A stretch of DNA of 64,000 nt, from the NCBI GenBank assembly GCA_028707275.1, contig JAQTUP010000009.1, positions 47,401-111,400 of the forward strand, in the 5' to 3' direction. A program made the position numbers and the translations under genes. This document shows, one piece after another, positions 26,768-37,436 of the stretch. Position 1 is the first letter of the stretch. The number at the start of each line of letters is the position of its first letter. Source of the stretch: Gallionella sp. (GTDB taxonomy: Bacteria > Pseudomonadota > Gammaproteobacteria > Burkholderiales > Gallionellaceae). The notes below the pieces were generated by a model. That model made no database searches and was not told the DNA's origin. It saw only the letters and a program-made list of their open reading frames with translations.

Positions 26768-29700
26768 TTATTCGCGGGTTTTACCTTGAAAGTCGCACCA
26801 GCGGAGCGTCCGAAAATACGGCGTTCGTACATCGCTTCGCCATAGGCGGCAGGCACGACGAACTCGCCGACATTGGTCAGCCGCGCCTTATACGTGACCT
26901 CGGTCATCTGGCGGCTCACCTCGCCGTAAAAAATCACCCGGTCTTCACGGATGTCGGCGTACTCAATGCTCCACGTGCTAAGTCCACCCAGGCGTCTGCG
27001 CCAGATGGGCATTGCGTCATCATCCGAGGGAGCCGTCAGCACCGTCTCCATCCCGCCTGGCAGCACATCGACCAACGCCACTTGCGGCACACTGGCGCGG
27101 TCGGTCGCACGCACTCGCACCCGTACCGTGAGTTCATCGCCAACTTGTGCCTCGCTGATCACCTTGCCTTTTGCGTCGAGGAACTCGTGGATAATCTCCA
27201 GGCCTTTGTTCAAGGCTTCCCTGGGTACATTCCGTTCATAGCCTGATTCCGCCCAGGCATAGAACAGCGGTAATTCCCCGCCATTGTTGAGTTTGAGGCG
27301 GGCGGTATCGGCCGGCACGGTAATATTCGCCAAGATAAGCTGGGCGGGCATTGCCTGCGCCTTGGCCCGCCCATTCTTGTCGATGGCACTCATGCTGACA
27401 TTCCCTGCCGCCGACAGACTGGCAGCTTTCGCATAGGCATCCACCGCCAACAGCACGCGCGCGGCCGACAGGCTCTGGTAATAGTTATCGCGTATCGCGT
27501 TGCCCAACCTTGCCCAGAAATCCAGTGGTAAGTTTTTAATTTGTGAAGGGAAGTGCATCGCGACCAACTGCATCACCGAGGCCTGATGCACCAGCGGGTC
27601 GTAGTAGTAGTTCCAGTACCAGCCACGCCACGGATCACTGTTGATCAGCAGATCCTGCAAGGCAGGTTGTAACAATTCCTGCGCGATCTTGTTCTGCTTT
27701 AGCATCTGGAAAGCAGATGCCAGATGCACCGTCCCCAGATCGCGCCGCAAAGCCGTGCGTTCCGACTCGCTACGCGCATTGGCGACACGATTGCGCCAAT
27801 TCTCGTGCAGGTTGTTCAACGCCGCCGAGACCACAATGCCCTGGCGGGTCAATAAATACGCCGCCTGCGCCTGGACACGCCAGTTGTAATCGGTGCTCGA
27901 CGCTTCTGCGATACGCAATTGCAAATAGGTGTTGGCACGTTGCAACAAGTCATTCGGCACCGGGAGTTTGCGGTCTTTGGCTTCGACCAAAAGACTTACC
28001 ACATAGGTAGTGGCGAATAGGTCGGACGAGTTGCCAGGCCACATACTGATACCGCCATCGCTAGTCTGGCGCGCCCTCACCTGGGTGAGATAACGCTCGA
28101 AAGTCTTGCGCGGATCGACCGCCGGCCTGCCCGATGTTTGCTTGATCCTGCCCAGCTTCTCGGCGATGTCAGGCAGGCTCGCCAGGACCACGGCGGGGAA
28201 AGTCTGGCTGGTGATCTGCTCGGTACAGCCGTGCGGATAGGCTTCCAGATATTGGATCAGACCTGCGGTATAAGCCCAGGGCGAACTGGACAAAGCCGCC
28301 TCGCTGCGCTTGAAGTTGGGATACATATCCGCCTGGGTATCAAGCATGGCGTTGCCCCTGAACATGCCCGTCTGCACCAGCGTGACGAAGCTGGAAGCGG
28401 GACGCACGCTGACATCGGTGGACAGCCGCACCTGAGCCCCCTTTGCCTGTGCACTGAACACCACACTGGCGGAACCCAGTTGCGCCAGCGTTCCCGCTTT
28501 GGCTTTCACACGGAACGTCGTGCTGCCTTCGGCACGCTCAGTGATTTTCAAGGTTTGTGCAGCACTCCCCACCACTTCCAGGCCTGAAGAGACATTGAGT
28601 GACAAGGTGATGGGCACGTTTTGCCCGGAACCCTTGATGTTGTTGGCCAGGCCGACCCCAATTTCAACCTCGTCTCCTGGCGTGATCGCCACGGGCACAT
28701 TGGGCAGCAACACCATGTCGCCGCGTACCGTGGTGCTGGTCGTCGCCGCCGCGAGCGTATCGTCATTCACGGCGATCGCCATCACGCGCAGCGTCCCGTT
28801 GAAGTTCTCCGGCACGGGATAGGAAAACTCGCGATGGCCGTTCACCTCGACAATGCCCGACCAGTACACCACGGGCTTGTCGGTGCGACGCTTGAACGGA
28901 TTGAGATGCTTGCCCGTTTGTCCTTCCGCATCGCCGCCCGCCGCCTGCATCAGTTTTTTGAATTCAGGCAGGATCAAATCCAGTGTCTGCTGGGTACTCA
29001 CTTCCAGAGCGCGCTTTTGGAAGAAGAACTTGAGCGGGTCGGGCGACTGGTAACGCGCCACTTGCAAGATGCCCTCATCCACTGCGAACACGATGGCGCG
29101 ACCAGGTTGCTTTGACTCCAGTTGGAACTTCGCTGTCTGTCCAGGTTTGAGCAACGCTGGCGCGCGCAAGGTCATCGCCATGGTGCGGCGCGACAAACTG
29201 GTGGCGAACGGCACGATGCCGTAACTTAACGGACTCATGTAAATTTCGTTCGATGCCAAATCGCGCGTGAATTGCACCGACACATAGCCGTTGCCTTCAA
29301 AGTCACGGGGCAGCGTAATCTTCTGCACTGACGCCGTGTCGCCGGTCTTAAACCACTTGTGCGTATAAACCTTGTCGCGCTCGATGGTGATGAGGCCCGC
29401 GCCCGCATAGGGTGCGCGGATGCTGATCTCAATCTCTTCGCCCGGCTGATAATCCTTACGGTTGAGTGTCATCTGCAATTCGGCATTGCGATCTAACGAA
29501 CGTGACACATTGCCCGTCCCTGCCACGCTGTAATTTACCCGTGCCAGTTCCAGCCCCTCGGCATCTTTCACGGCGTAGGCGAAATTGCCGGGTGTTTGCG
29601 TCGCCAGCATGAGCTTTGCACCACTGGCGCTAATGGCAAACTTGTCCTCCTTCAGCACCGATTCAGTGGCTCGCGATTCGTATTTGAACAGGCCATTTGC

Positions 29701-32700
29701 CTGTTTCACCAGCACCGACACCACGCGGCGTTCCAGACGCACCAGACGCAAATCGCCCACGGCGATCTTCTTCGCGGCAGGATCAATGGCGATGAGCGAG
29801 ACTTCGCGCACGCTGTTTCGGCTGATATAACTCAGATCGGCATCCGCCTTGTAGCCCAATAGATATGGTCTGTCCGAGACCAGTGCCGACACTTCTGCCG
29901 CGACGCTGCGCCCGCCTTCGGGCTCGAACGCTTTGACCAGCAGATGCAATTGATAGGTCGCCTGCGTGTAACGTTGCAGCCCTAACGCGAACGCTGAATT
30001 GCCTTGTGCATCAGTTTCGCCGCGCGGCAGTTCGACCTGGAATTTCTCTTTGGCATAGGCGGGATCGGAGAAGCTGTAATCGGCGTAGGCGCGGAAAGTC
30101 GGGTAGGTGGGCGAGAGGGTTAAGGTGGCATCCACGCGCCGATTGGGAGCTGGCGTACCGAACAGATTCTGCGCATTGATCTTCGCCTGCAAGTCCCTGG
30201 GCGACACCCAGCCCTGATCTGCTTCGCTGGACAACCTGGCCGATACCTTCATGCGGTCTGGCATAAATTCCTGCACCTTGACGCTGACACTGCCCAAACG
30301 CTGTGGCGGCGATTGCGCAGCACCTGGCAGGGCGGAGCCTGAGTCACGGGCAAGGTTCAGATTGATGGTGTAATTGCCCGTGGGCGACGTGTCCTGTGTG
30401 GTGTGCGAAAAGTCCGCCATGCCGCCCGTGCCCAAATTCAATTTCTCACGCCGCACGGTCAGACCACGCGCATCGATCACTTCCACCTCGACGGGGATGT
30501 CGGTGAGTTTCTGTGCCCAGTTGGTGGATTTGGCGACGATGCCCACGTTGATGGTGTCACCCGGACGATAAATGCCGCGATCCGAGAACAGATAAGCCTG
30601 CAACTGATTCGGCAGACTGGCGACATGCAGACCGCCCACATCGAAGCGCGACGTGTCCAAATGACGGTCGGCACGGTTCAGCGGCAGGAAGCTCAGGTCA
30701 CCGCCCTTGCGCACCACCAGTACCGCAGGCGTTTTTTCCCGCAGCATCCCCGTCAGGCTCGCCAGTTGCGCATGACCGCTGGTATCGGTGCTCTGATTTA
30801 GCAACACGGCGCCGTTACGCGCCCAAATCTCCACCGACGCGCCACCTACGGGCAGCCCGTTGGCGATGGATTGGACGAACACATCACGAGAGCCATCGTT
30901 GGACTGTTTCGCCACCACCCCCAGATCGGTGACGATGACCAGGCGACTGTCGCGCATCGTGGCCGGATTGACGGCCTCATCAGGGGCGGCGGCTTCACCT
31001 TCGTCCCCCCCTTCTTCATCGTTATAAGGATGTACTGGCGCCTGATATTCGCCATTGGGCGTTGCATTTAACTTAGGGTCGTAGCCTTGCACCGTCAGCA
31101 AAAACACGCCACGCCGGTCACCCGCGTCAGCGCGCAGATATTCGGCAAAATCTATGGATTCGTAATGCGTCTTGCCAGGTTTGAGATTGAGCGGAATATT
31201 CTTCTCGAAACGCTCGGTTAAGTTATCGGGTGTCATGCCCGCATAGAACGCGGGTTGGCTCATGTCGCCTTGCGACTGGGTCACCAGATGCTGCAACTGC
31301 AAGGGCAACACCCGACCTATTTCCAGATGTATCCCAGGCAGATCACGCACGATAAGGGGCAGTTTCTTCTCACCCGACATCGCCAGCAACGAACCCTTGC
31401 TCATGATAGCCAGTTCAGGTGCTGAGCGTTTGACGCGCAGTATCTCGTTGCGTGTCACCCCCAGCTGATAGCCGCCCGCCGAAGTCAGGCCTTTTGCGAT
31501 ACGCACCAGCAGATAGCGGCCAGGGTCGGCGACGAATTTATAGGCATGGGTCTCGTGTATCTCCCGCTCGGAGGCGATGGCCGTCAGCGCGATTTTCTTC
31601 GCCTGTTTGAGCACCGCATCGCTAATATCCGCCGGGTCGCTCCACACGTAGCTGTCTGCATCGCTCGCCTCTGTCGGGTGCTTTTGTGGCAACTGCCAGA
31701 CGCTCACCGCCTTGTCCATATCGCTCTGACGCACCGCCATGCCCGTGGTCATTTGCAAGACATTCTCCGGTTCGCCGCTATCCGCTGTCACGATAGATTG
31801 TTTGAGTTCTGAAATATCCAGACTGTACAAACTGGGAATCGCGACCGCACGTCTCAGCTCATCGGCAATTTCATTGCCGCCGCGCGCAGCTACCGTGCCC
31901 GACGCGATGACCAGCGCCAGGCTGGAAGTCTCTTGCGGGATGGGCAGCGGCACGGAATGCACCGAGGCATTGAGCCGATTCTTGTCGTAAGTGACGATGA
32001 ACTTCTGAATGTCGGACACTTTCTCCAACTGATTGGCGGAATTGCCGTCCAAGACCACGCTCAGATTTTTCTCAAACACTTCGGGGTTGACTGGATGCGA
32101 GAATGCCACCTCGAACACCGCCTTGCGCAAGCTCACTTGCACGGGATCCTGATAAAAACTGGCCTCGCGTATCTGCATCGCAAAACGCGGCGAATGGAAC
32201 GTTACCTTGTTGTCCACGGAAGCGTGTCCCGCCAACGCCTTCGCGCCCAGGCTCACGGTGTATTGCACATCGATGGGCCAATCCTCGTTCGGCAGGAACT
32301 CCAAACGATTTGCCGATGTCCACGTCCACTGACCCGCCAGTGAGGGCGATAGCGTCACATCCACCGCTGCTTTGCCGACTAAAGCCAACGGTGCGACAGA
32401 ATTGGAAAAAGTCAGGATGGCGGGGCGCGGTTTGCCGTCTCCATCGTAAGGCGTGACCTCCGGGTTGTTCACAGAAATACCCGCCGCTTTGATCTCGGTT
32501 GATTGACCATTGTCTGGGCGCGAACCACTAAAGGTCTGACTATCCAACCAGCTCTTCCATCCGCCCGCAGGTGCGTGTAGCGCGCCCCAGCCCAGCCCGG
32601 CCGCCAGCACCATCGCCAGTGCAGCCCATGCCGCGTACAGCCTGATCTTTTCACCCAAAGGGACGCATTGGGTCTGCAACCAGCTTAACCAGGACGGTGC

Positions 32701-32820
32701 GCGCCAATTCAGCTTGCCAAACACCATACCCAGCACCGCGAACAACAGCATCGCCATGAAACTCATTACATGCCAACCCCACGCTGCTGCGCGCCTGACC
32801 TTTTCATGTAGCTGTTCCAT
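26764..32820 (-). CDS. yfhM: Bacterial alpha-2-macroglobulin (YfhM/ECAM-like), unusually long
   Basis: The protein has 2018 residues from the ATG at 32820, preceded by CAGGGAGAGTGTTTC; a longer start at 32859 lacks a site. It has macroglobulin (MG) domains, a bait region, and the thioester motif HGCTEQITS near residue 1530, so the reactive Cys-Gln bond can form. Such proteins trap proteases in the periplasm and act with PBP1C to protect damaged cell wall. Oddities: E. coli YfhM is a lipoprotein of about 1650 residues, whereas this one has no lipobox and begins with two hydrophobic segments (about 18-38 and 60-85), so it is probably an inner-membrane-anchored form. It overlaps pbpC by 4 bases. 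Confidence 0.93.
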   Translation of the reverse strand: MEQLHEKVRRAAAWGWHVMSFMAMLLFAVLGMVFGKLNWRAPSWLSWLQTQCVPLGEKIRLYAAWAALAMVLAAGLGWGALHAPAGGWKSWLDSQTFSGSRPDNGQSTEIKAAGISVNNPEVTPYDGDGKPRPAILTFSNSVAPLALVGKAAVDVTLSPSLAGQWTWTSANRLEFLPNEDWPIDVQYTVSLGAKALAGHASVDNKVTFHSPRFAMQIREASFYQDPVQVSLRKAVFEVAFSHPVNPEVFEKNLSVVLDGNSANQLEKVSDIQKFIVTYDKNRLNASVHSVPLPIPQETSSLALVIASGTVAARGGNEIADELRRAVAIPSLYSLDISELKQSIVTADSGEPENVLQMTTGMAVRQSDMDKAVSVWQLPQKHPTEASDADSYVWSDPADISDAVLKQAKKIALTAIASEREIHETHAYKFVADPGRYLLVRIAKGLTSAGGYQLGVTRNEILRVKRSAPELAIMSKGSLLAMSGEKKLPLIVRDLPGIHLEIGRVLPLQLQHLVTQSQGDMSQPAFYAGMTPDNLTERFEKNIPLNLKPGKTHYESIDFAEYLRADAGDRRGVFLLTVQGYDPKLNATPNGEYQAPVHPYNDEEGGDEGEAAAPDEAVNPATMRDSRLVIVTDLGVVAKQSNDGSRDVFVQSIANGLPVGGASVEIWARNGAVLLNQSTDTSGHAQLASLTGMLREKTPAVLVVRKGGDLSFLPLNRADRHLDTSRFDVGGLHVASLPNQLQAYLFSDRGIYRPGDTINVGIVAKSTNWAQKLTDIPVEVEVIDARGLTVRREKLNLGTGGMADFSHTTQDTSPTGNYTINLNLARDSGSALPGAAQSPPQRLGSVSVKVQEFMPDRMKVSARLSSEADQGWVSPRDLQAKINAQNLFGTPAPNRRVDATLTLSPTYPTFRAYADYSFSDPAYAKEKFQVELPRGETDAQGNSAFALGLQRYTQATYQLHLLVKAFEPEGGRSVAAEVSALVSDRPYLLGYKADADLSYISRNSVREVSLIAIDPAAKKIAVGDLRLVRLERRVVSVLVKQANGLFKYESRATESVLKEDKFAISASGAKLMLATQTPGNFAYAVKDAEGLELARVNYSVAGTGNVSRSLDRNAELQMTLNRKDYQPGEEIEISIRAPYAGAGLITIERDKVYTHKWFKTGDTASVQKITLPRDFEGNGYVSVQFTRDLASNEIYMSPLSYGIVPFATSLSRRTMAMTLRAPALLKPGQTAKFQLESKQPGRAIVFAVDEGILQVARYQSPDPLKFFFQKRALEVSTQQTLDLILPEFKKLMQAAGGDAEGQTGKHLNPFKRRTDKPVVYWSGIVEVNGHREFSYPVPENFNGTLRVMAIAVNDDTLAAATTSTTVRGDMVLLPNVPVAITPGDEVEIGVGLANNIKGSGQNVPITLSLNVSSGLEVVGSAAQTLKITERAEGSTTFRVKAKAGTLAQLGSASVVFSAQAKGAQVRLSTDVSVRPASSFVTLVQTGMFRGNAMLDTQADMYPNFKRSEAALSSSPWAYTAGLIQYLEAYPHGCTEQITSQTFPAVVLASLPDIAEKLGRIKQTSGRPAVDPRKTFERYLTQVRARQTSDGGISMWPGNSSDLFATTYVVSLLVEAKDRKLPVPNDLLQRANTYLQLRIAEASSTDYNWRVQAQAAYLLTRQGIVVSAALNNLHENWRNRVANARSESERTALRRDLGTVHLASAFQMLKQNKIAQELLQPALQDLLINSDPWRGWYWNYYYDPLVHQASVMQLVAMHFPSQIKNLPLDFWARLGNAIRDNYYQSLSAARVLLAVDAYAKAASLSAAGNVSMSAIDKNGRAKAQAMPAQLILANITVPADTARLKLNNGGELPLFYAWAESGYERNVPREALNKGLEIIHEFLDAKGKVISEAQVGDELTVRVRVRATDRASVPQVALVDVLPGGMETVLTAPSDDDAMPIWRRRLGGLSTWSIEYADIREDRVIFYGEVSRQMTEVTYKARLTNVGEFVVPAAYGEAMYERRIFGRSAGATFKVKPANK

Positions 32821-32904
32821 GAAACACTCTCCCTGAAATTTGCTGTTACGGCACGACAAAAAGACCTGTGCGAGCGGCGCGCTAAATCATGGTTCGATTT
32901 TTTG

Positions 32905-32930
32905 AACCTAACCTAACCAAACCTAACCTG
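32905..32930. repeat. Short tandem CCTAAC-type repeat upstream of the macroglobulin gene
   Basis: Four imperfect copies of CCTAAC lie in 25 bases, in the gap 32821-33091. The rest of that gap is AT-rich and has no visible gene; it separates the macroglobulin gene from kdpE on the same strand. Confidence 0.5.
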
Positions 32931-33091
32931 AACTTTGCATAATCTGCGCAAAAACGAGTTTAATAAATTTATTATAAACAACAAACAAAACCACCGGGGG
33001 TTACAAAATGCGTGCCAAATGCACACGCCAGATGAGTATATACGAAGCCTTTTCAAAACACGAAATTGGCCAGGAATTGAACTCGGGCACT

Positions 33092-33787
33092 TCAGTCAAC
33101 GGCCAGCCGGTAACCTACCCCGACTTCTGTCAGCAAAAAACGCGGGCGGGCCGGGTCTTTTTCCAGTTTATGGCGCAACGTGCCCATGTAGATGCGCAGG
33201 TAGTGGGCGCGCTCCACGTAGTTCGGCCCCCAGACTTCACGGAGCAGCAAGCGGTGCGTCAGCACTTTGCCTGCGTGTTTGACCAGTACGCTCAGCAGGC
33301 GGTATTCAATCGGCGTGAGGTGAACTTCCGCGCCGCTGACCGTGATTTTGCGATGAATCATGTCCACTTTCAGCTCATCCACTGAAAAGACACCCTCTTC
33401 CTCCCCATTCGCAGCAGAAGATACATGACGCAATGCAACGCGTATCCGTGCCAGCAACTCCCCCGCACTGAAGGGTTTGACCAGATAATCATCTGCGCCC
33501 GCATCCAGAGCGGAAATCTTGTCGTTTTCCAGTGAACGCGCAGACAGAATGATGATGGGAACGGCTGACCACGCACGTATTCCTTTGATCACTTCCACCC
33601 CATCCATATCGGGCAGGCCAAGATCGAGAATAATCAGGTCGGGCTTGCGCGTCGCGGCCTCAATCATCCCCTGCTTTCCGGTTTTCGCTTCGATCACCTG
33701 GTAGCCTTCCGAGACCAGCGTAGTCCGCAGGAAGCGGCTTATCTGCGTTTCGTCTTCGATGACGATGAGGGTAGCGGAATTGTTCAT
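33092..33787 (-). CDS. kdpE: Response regulator KdpE
   Basis: The protein has 231 residues, OmpR class. The receiver domain has the phosphoacceptor Asp in LIILDLGLPDMDG (near 55), the acidic pair in IEDE, and Lys in VKPFSAGELL. The C-terminal winged helix carries VHLTPIEYRLLSVLVKHAGK and the KdpE-like LREVWGPNYVERAHYLRIYM, then RHKLEKDP. It activates the kdp operon after phosphorylation by KdpD. It lies 97 bases after kdpD; that gap holds an imperfect inverted repeat of CCACAGAG and CTCTGTGG. Possible target boxes are at 41811-41848. Confidence 0.95.
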   Translation of the reverse strand: MNNSATLIVIEDETQISRFLRTTLVSEGYQVIEAKTGKQGMIEAATRKPDLIILDLGLPDMDGVEVIKGIRAWSAVPIIILSARSLENDKISALDAGADDYLVKPFSAGELLARIRVALRHVSSAANGEEEGVFSVDELKVDMIHRKITVSGAEVHLTPIEYRLLSVLVKHAGKVLTHRLLLREVWGPNYVERAHYLRIYMGTLRHKLEKDPARPRFLLTEVGVGYRLAVD

Positions 33788-33884
33788 ATTGGAAAAAACG
33801 ATTTACCACAGAGACCACAGAGAAAGCCTGCCAAATTCTCTGTGAACTCTGTGTTCTCTGTGGCTTGAATTAGATTTTTTTGAT

Positions 33885-36629
33885 TCATGATTGCATAACC
33901 TCTTCCTGCTCGATCAACGGCGGTTCGGTCAATGGCAATGCGAAATGGAATGCCGCGCCGCCGGACGGCAAATTATCCGCCCAAATCCGTCCGCCGTGCG
34001 CCTCCACGATAAAGCGGCAGATGGTCAAACCGAGACCTGCGCCGCCCTGATTGCCCTCGCTGGCGACGCGATGAAATTTTTCAAAGATACGTTTTTCTTC
34101 GCCAGCCGGAATCCCTCTCCCTTGATCGGAAATGGTCACCACCAATTCGTTCGATCCACCTGTGGCAGAAATTTCGATTGGAGTTCCGGGCTGCGTGTAT
34201 TTCACAGCGTTTTCCAGCAGGTTGGCAAATACCCGCTCGACCAGCATGCTGTCTATCTCGACCAATGGCAAGTCGCGCGGCAAATTGACAGTGACCGGAT
34301 GATTACTCATGCGCGAGTTCAGTCCAGCCAGCGCGCCGCCGACCACCTCTTCCAGCGGTTGCCATTGCAGGTGCAGCACGACTGCACCCGCTTCAAGCCG
34401 CGCCATGTCCAGCAGGTTGTTCGCCAGTCCGGTCATGCGCAGGGCCTCGTCATAAATGGCCTGACCGAGTTCACGGCGTGCATGCTCGTCGAGTTTCTCA
34501 TCATCCCGAATCAGGCTGCTGGATGCGCCCACAATTGCCGCCAGCGGCGTGCGCAAATCATGTGAAATGGCCGAGAGCAGGGTATTGCGCAACTGTTCTG
34601 TTTCCATTTTTAGCTGGGTGTTGTGCGCTACCAAAGCCAGCTTGACCCGCTCCAGCGCCAGTGCGATTTGGCTGACAAAAGTTTCCAGCAGCCGCTGTTG
34701 TTCGGGCAGAGCAATGCGCGCCGGATTAAGCGGCAACAAGGCCAACACACCTATCATTCCAGACGAGGCTGTCAGTGGCAGATAAACCACCTCGCCTCCC
34801 GGCAAGGTGTCCGTGCCTTGCCCCGCCATCTGTTCATGGTCATACACCCATTGCGCCACACTCAGGTCGCTGCCATGACTGGATTGCGCAGTTCCCTCAC
34901 TTTTGGGATAAACGATGCGTCCCGTTTCATCAGGCAGCAACACCACTGCCTGCGCTTCAAACACCTCCGCCACATGCTTGACGGCAATGCGCACGATATT
35001 GTCCTCGCCGCGTGTCACGGCCAGTTCGCGGCTCATGGCGTACAGCGAGGCGATGCGGCGCTCGCGGTGACCGGCGATCCTGGCCTGATGATGGATGCTC
35101 GCGGTCATGCTGCTGATCACCAATGCGACCAACAGCATGACGGTAAAAGTGACCAGGTATTGGCTATCTGAAACGGCAAAACTGAATCGTGGCGACACGA
35201 AAAAAACATCGAACAACACCACGCTCAGGAATGAACTCAGTACCGAGGGCCCGCGTCCGTAACGCGCGGCGACCACTACCACGCCCAACAGGTAAATCAT
35301 GATCAGGTTGGCTAAATCGAAGCGATCAAACATCAGCCAGGCGATGGCGGTGCAGATTGCCGTCGTGGCAAGCGCCCACAGGTAACTGGTGCGCCACTTG
35401 AATAGCGTGCCAGGCTCTTCGGACGCCAGCCCCAGATATAAACGGCTGCGCGAAAAATAGGGATTTTCCCTCGCCTGCGACAGAAAATTGGATTCACGAC
35501 CCACCACATGAATATCTATATCGCTGGCCTGACGGACGATGGTGTCGACCAGCGACCCGAGCATCCAGCGTTTCCACCCCGAGAGGGTCGGCTTGCCCAA
35601 CACGATACGGGTGGCATTGCGGGTGCGCGCATAGGAAATTACCTCGTCGGCCATCCGGTAGCCGCTCAGTGTGACAGTCTCAGCCCCCAGCTCTTCTGCC
35701 AGCTTTAATGTGCACAGTATGGCATCGCGCTGCTCACGGGACAGACGCTGGAGCTTCGCCGTCTCGACATACACCACAATCCACTCAGCTTTTAGCAACC
35801 GAGCCAGCCGGTACGCAGCACGCACCAGATTCTCCGCAGTGCCGCCCGGACCTATGCAGACCAGCATCCGCTCTTTCACTTGCCATACGTTCTGGATCGC
35901 ATGATCTTCGCGGTAATCGCGCATCTGCGCATCCACCCGATCCGCCGTGCGCCGCAACGCCAGTTCGCGCAACGCGATCAGGTTGCCCTTGCGGAAAAAA
36001 TTCTGCGCCGCGCGCGCCGCCTGCTGAGGCAGGTAGACCTTGCCTTCCTCCAGCCTCTGCAACAGCTCATCCGGGGGAAGGTCGATCAGCTCGATTTCAT
36101 TGGCGCCGGCAAGAACCGCGTCCGGCACCGTTTCCCATACTGTGATGCCGGTGATTTGCGAGACCACATCGTTGAGGCTTTCGATGTGCTGGACGTTGAT
36201 TGCGGTATACACATCAATACCCGCCTCCAGCAATTCCTCCACATCCTGCCAGCGCTTCGGATGACGCGAGCCTTGCACATTGGTGTGTGCCAGCTCGTCC
36301 ACCAGAATCAACGCAGGATGACGTTTAAGCGCGCCATCCAGATCGAACTCCCGCAATTGCGTGCCCTGATATTCCACAATGCGTGGCGGCAGGATTTCCA
36401 AGCCTTGCAGCAACTGTTCGGTCTCGGCGCGCTTGTGGGTTTCCACATAGCCCGCTACCACATCCAGTCCTGCCGCGCGGCGCTCGCGTGCGGCGAGCAA
36501 CATGCCATAGGTTTTGCCGACACCGGCACAGGCGCCGAAAAAAATCTTCAGGTGGCCACGGCGGCGGCGGGCTTCGGCAAGCTGCACTTTTTCCAGCAGT
36601 GCATCGGGGTCTGGACGTTGGTCGTTCAT
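33885..36629 (-). CDS. kdpD: Sensor histidine kinase KdpD
   Basis: The protein has 914 residues. The N-terminal KdpD domain has P-loop GACAGVGKTYGMLL and DELAHTN, followed by a universal-stress-protein-like domain (about 250-370). Four membrane segments lie at about 410-510, then a GAF-like domain, HisKA with His in AISHDLRTPLAAIVG, and HATPase with GQGGAGLGLTICRF. The full-length family is about 900 residues. KdpD senses low K+ or osmotic signals and phosphorylates KdpE. The gene is separated from kdpC by a 189-bp MITE-like element, so transcription into kdpDE may be modified. Confidence 0.96.
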   Translation of the reverse strand: MNDQRPDPDALLEKVQLAEARRRRGHLKIFFGACAGVGKTYGMLLAARERRAAGLDVVAGYVETHKRAETEQLLQGLEILPPRIVEYQGTQLREFDLDGALKRHPALILVDELAHTNVQGSRHPKRWQDVEELLEAGIDVYTAINVQHIESLNDVVSQITGITVWETVPDAVLAGANEIELIDLPPDELLQRLEEGKVYLPQQAARAAQNFFRKGNLIALRELALRRTADRVDAQMRDYREDHAIQNVWQVKERMLVCIGPGGTAENLVRAAYRLARLLKAEWIVVYVETAKLQRLSREQRDAILCTLKLAEELGAETVTLSGYRMADEVISYARTRNATRIVLGKPTLSGWKRWMLGSLVDTIVRQASDIDIHVVGRESNFLSQARENPYFSRSRLYLGLASEEPGTLFKWRTSYLWALATTAICTAIAWLMFDRFDLANLIMIYLLGVVVVAARYGRGPSVLSSFLSVVLFDVFFVSPRFSFAVSDSQYLVTFTVMLLVALVISSMTASIHHQARIAGHRERRIASLYAMSRELAVTRGEDNIVRIAVKHVAEVFEAQAVVLLPDETGRIVYPKSEGTAQSSHGSDLSVAQWVYDHEQMAGQGTDTLPGGEVVYLPLTASSGMIGVLALLPLNPARIALPEQQRLLETFVSQIALALERVKLALVAHNTQLKMETEQLRNTLLSAISHDLRTPLAAIVGASSSLIRDDEKLDEHARRELGQAIYDEALRMTGLANNLLDMARLEAGAVVLHLQWQPLEEVVGGALAGLNSRMSNHPVTVNLPRDLPLVEIDSMLVERVFANLLENAVKYTQPGTPIEISATGGSNELVVTISDQGRGIPAGEEKRIFEKFHRVASEGNQGGAGLGLTICRFIVEAHGGRIWADNLPSGGAAFHFALPLTEPPLIEQEEVMQS

Positions 36630-36670
36630 GGTAAGGTGGGCACGTTTTTTGTACCCAAGCGGTTAGCAAT

Positions 36671-36859
36671 GTAGGGTGGGCACGTCTTTGTGCCCACGCG
36701 GTCAATATTAATCATATTCCAACTCCATATTTTCCACCGCCCCGCCCCAATCACTCGCATAAACCCCATCGCGCACAAAGCGGTGAAATGTCGAATAAGT
36801 CAGCGGCCATCATATTCCAGCACAGCATCCGCGTGGGCACAAAAACGTGCCCCCCCTAC
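36671..36859. mobile_element. MITE-like element between kdpC and kdpD
   Basis: The 30-bp terminal arms (36671-36700 and 36830-36859) are inverted repeats with two mismatches, beginning GTAGGGTGGGCACGT and ending in its complement. The 129-bp core has no complete gene. A shorter fragment of the same left end occurs at 36632-36662. Together they fill most of the kdpC-kdpD gap (36630-36863). Confidence 0.65.
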
Positions 36860-36863
36860 TAAA

Positions 36864-37436
36864 TCAATGCAAGGCATCCAGTGCCAGATTGAGTTCCAGC
36901 ACATTCACCCGAGGCTCGCCCAGAATGCCGAACTGGCGACCTTCGGTGTGATCGGCTACCAACTTATTCACGGTATTAGGGGCGAGATTGCGCACCCGTG
37001 CCACGCGGGCGAGCTGATATTCCGCTGCCGCCGGGCTGATATGAGGATCAAGCCCGCTGGCGGATGCGGTTACCAGATCAACCGGAACCGGCAAGCTGTT
37101 GCCGGGATCAGCATCGCGCAAAGCCTGCACACGGGCTTTAATCGCATCCATCAGTGCCGGATTGCTTGGCCCCAGGTTTGAACCGCTGGAAGCGGATGCG
37201 TTATTGGGCATCGGGCCGGTTGCCGAAGGACGTCCCCAGAAATACCTGGGGTCGGAGAATGACTGGCCGATCAGCTCGGAACCGACCGGTTTGCCATCTT
37301 TGACGATCAGGCTGCCATTGGCTTTGTCGGCCATGGTTGCCTGGGAGATACCCGTCACCAGCAACGGATAGGCAATTCCGGTCAACAACGTCAGCAACAG
37401 AAAACTGACAACAGCGGGACGTAATTCTTTAAACAT
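36864..37436 (-). CDS. kdpC: Potassium-transporting ATPase subunit KdpC
   Basis: The protein has 190 residues. One N-terminal membrane helix (about 10-30, [20 protein letters not shown]) is followed by a periplasmic domain with [12 protein letters not shown] and the C-terminal [16 protein letters not shown]. KdpC stabilises the KdpFABC complex, a high-affinity K+ pump used at very low external potassium. It lies 164 bases after kdpB; that gap contains GC-rich hairpins like the one between nifD and nifK. Confidence 0.96.
   Translation of the reverse strand: MFKELRPAVVSFLLLTLLTGIAYPLLVTGISQATMADKANGSLIVKDGKPVGSELIGQSFSDPRYFWGRPSATGPMPNNASASSGSNLGPSNPALMDAIKARVQALRDADPGNSLPVPVDLVTASASGLDPHISPAAAEYQLARVARVRNLAPNTVNKLVADHTEGRQFGILGEPRVNVLELNLALDALH

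Noticed and set aside
36690..36860. Small gene inside the kdpC-kdpD gap
   Set aside because: The gap is filled by terminal inverted repeats; the short frames cross the repeat ends and have no start site, so it is better explained as a MITE-like element.
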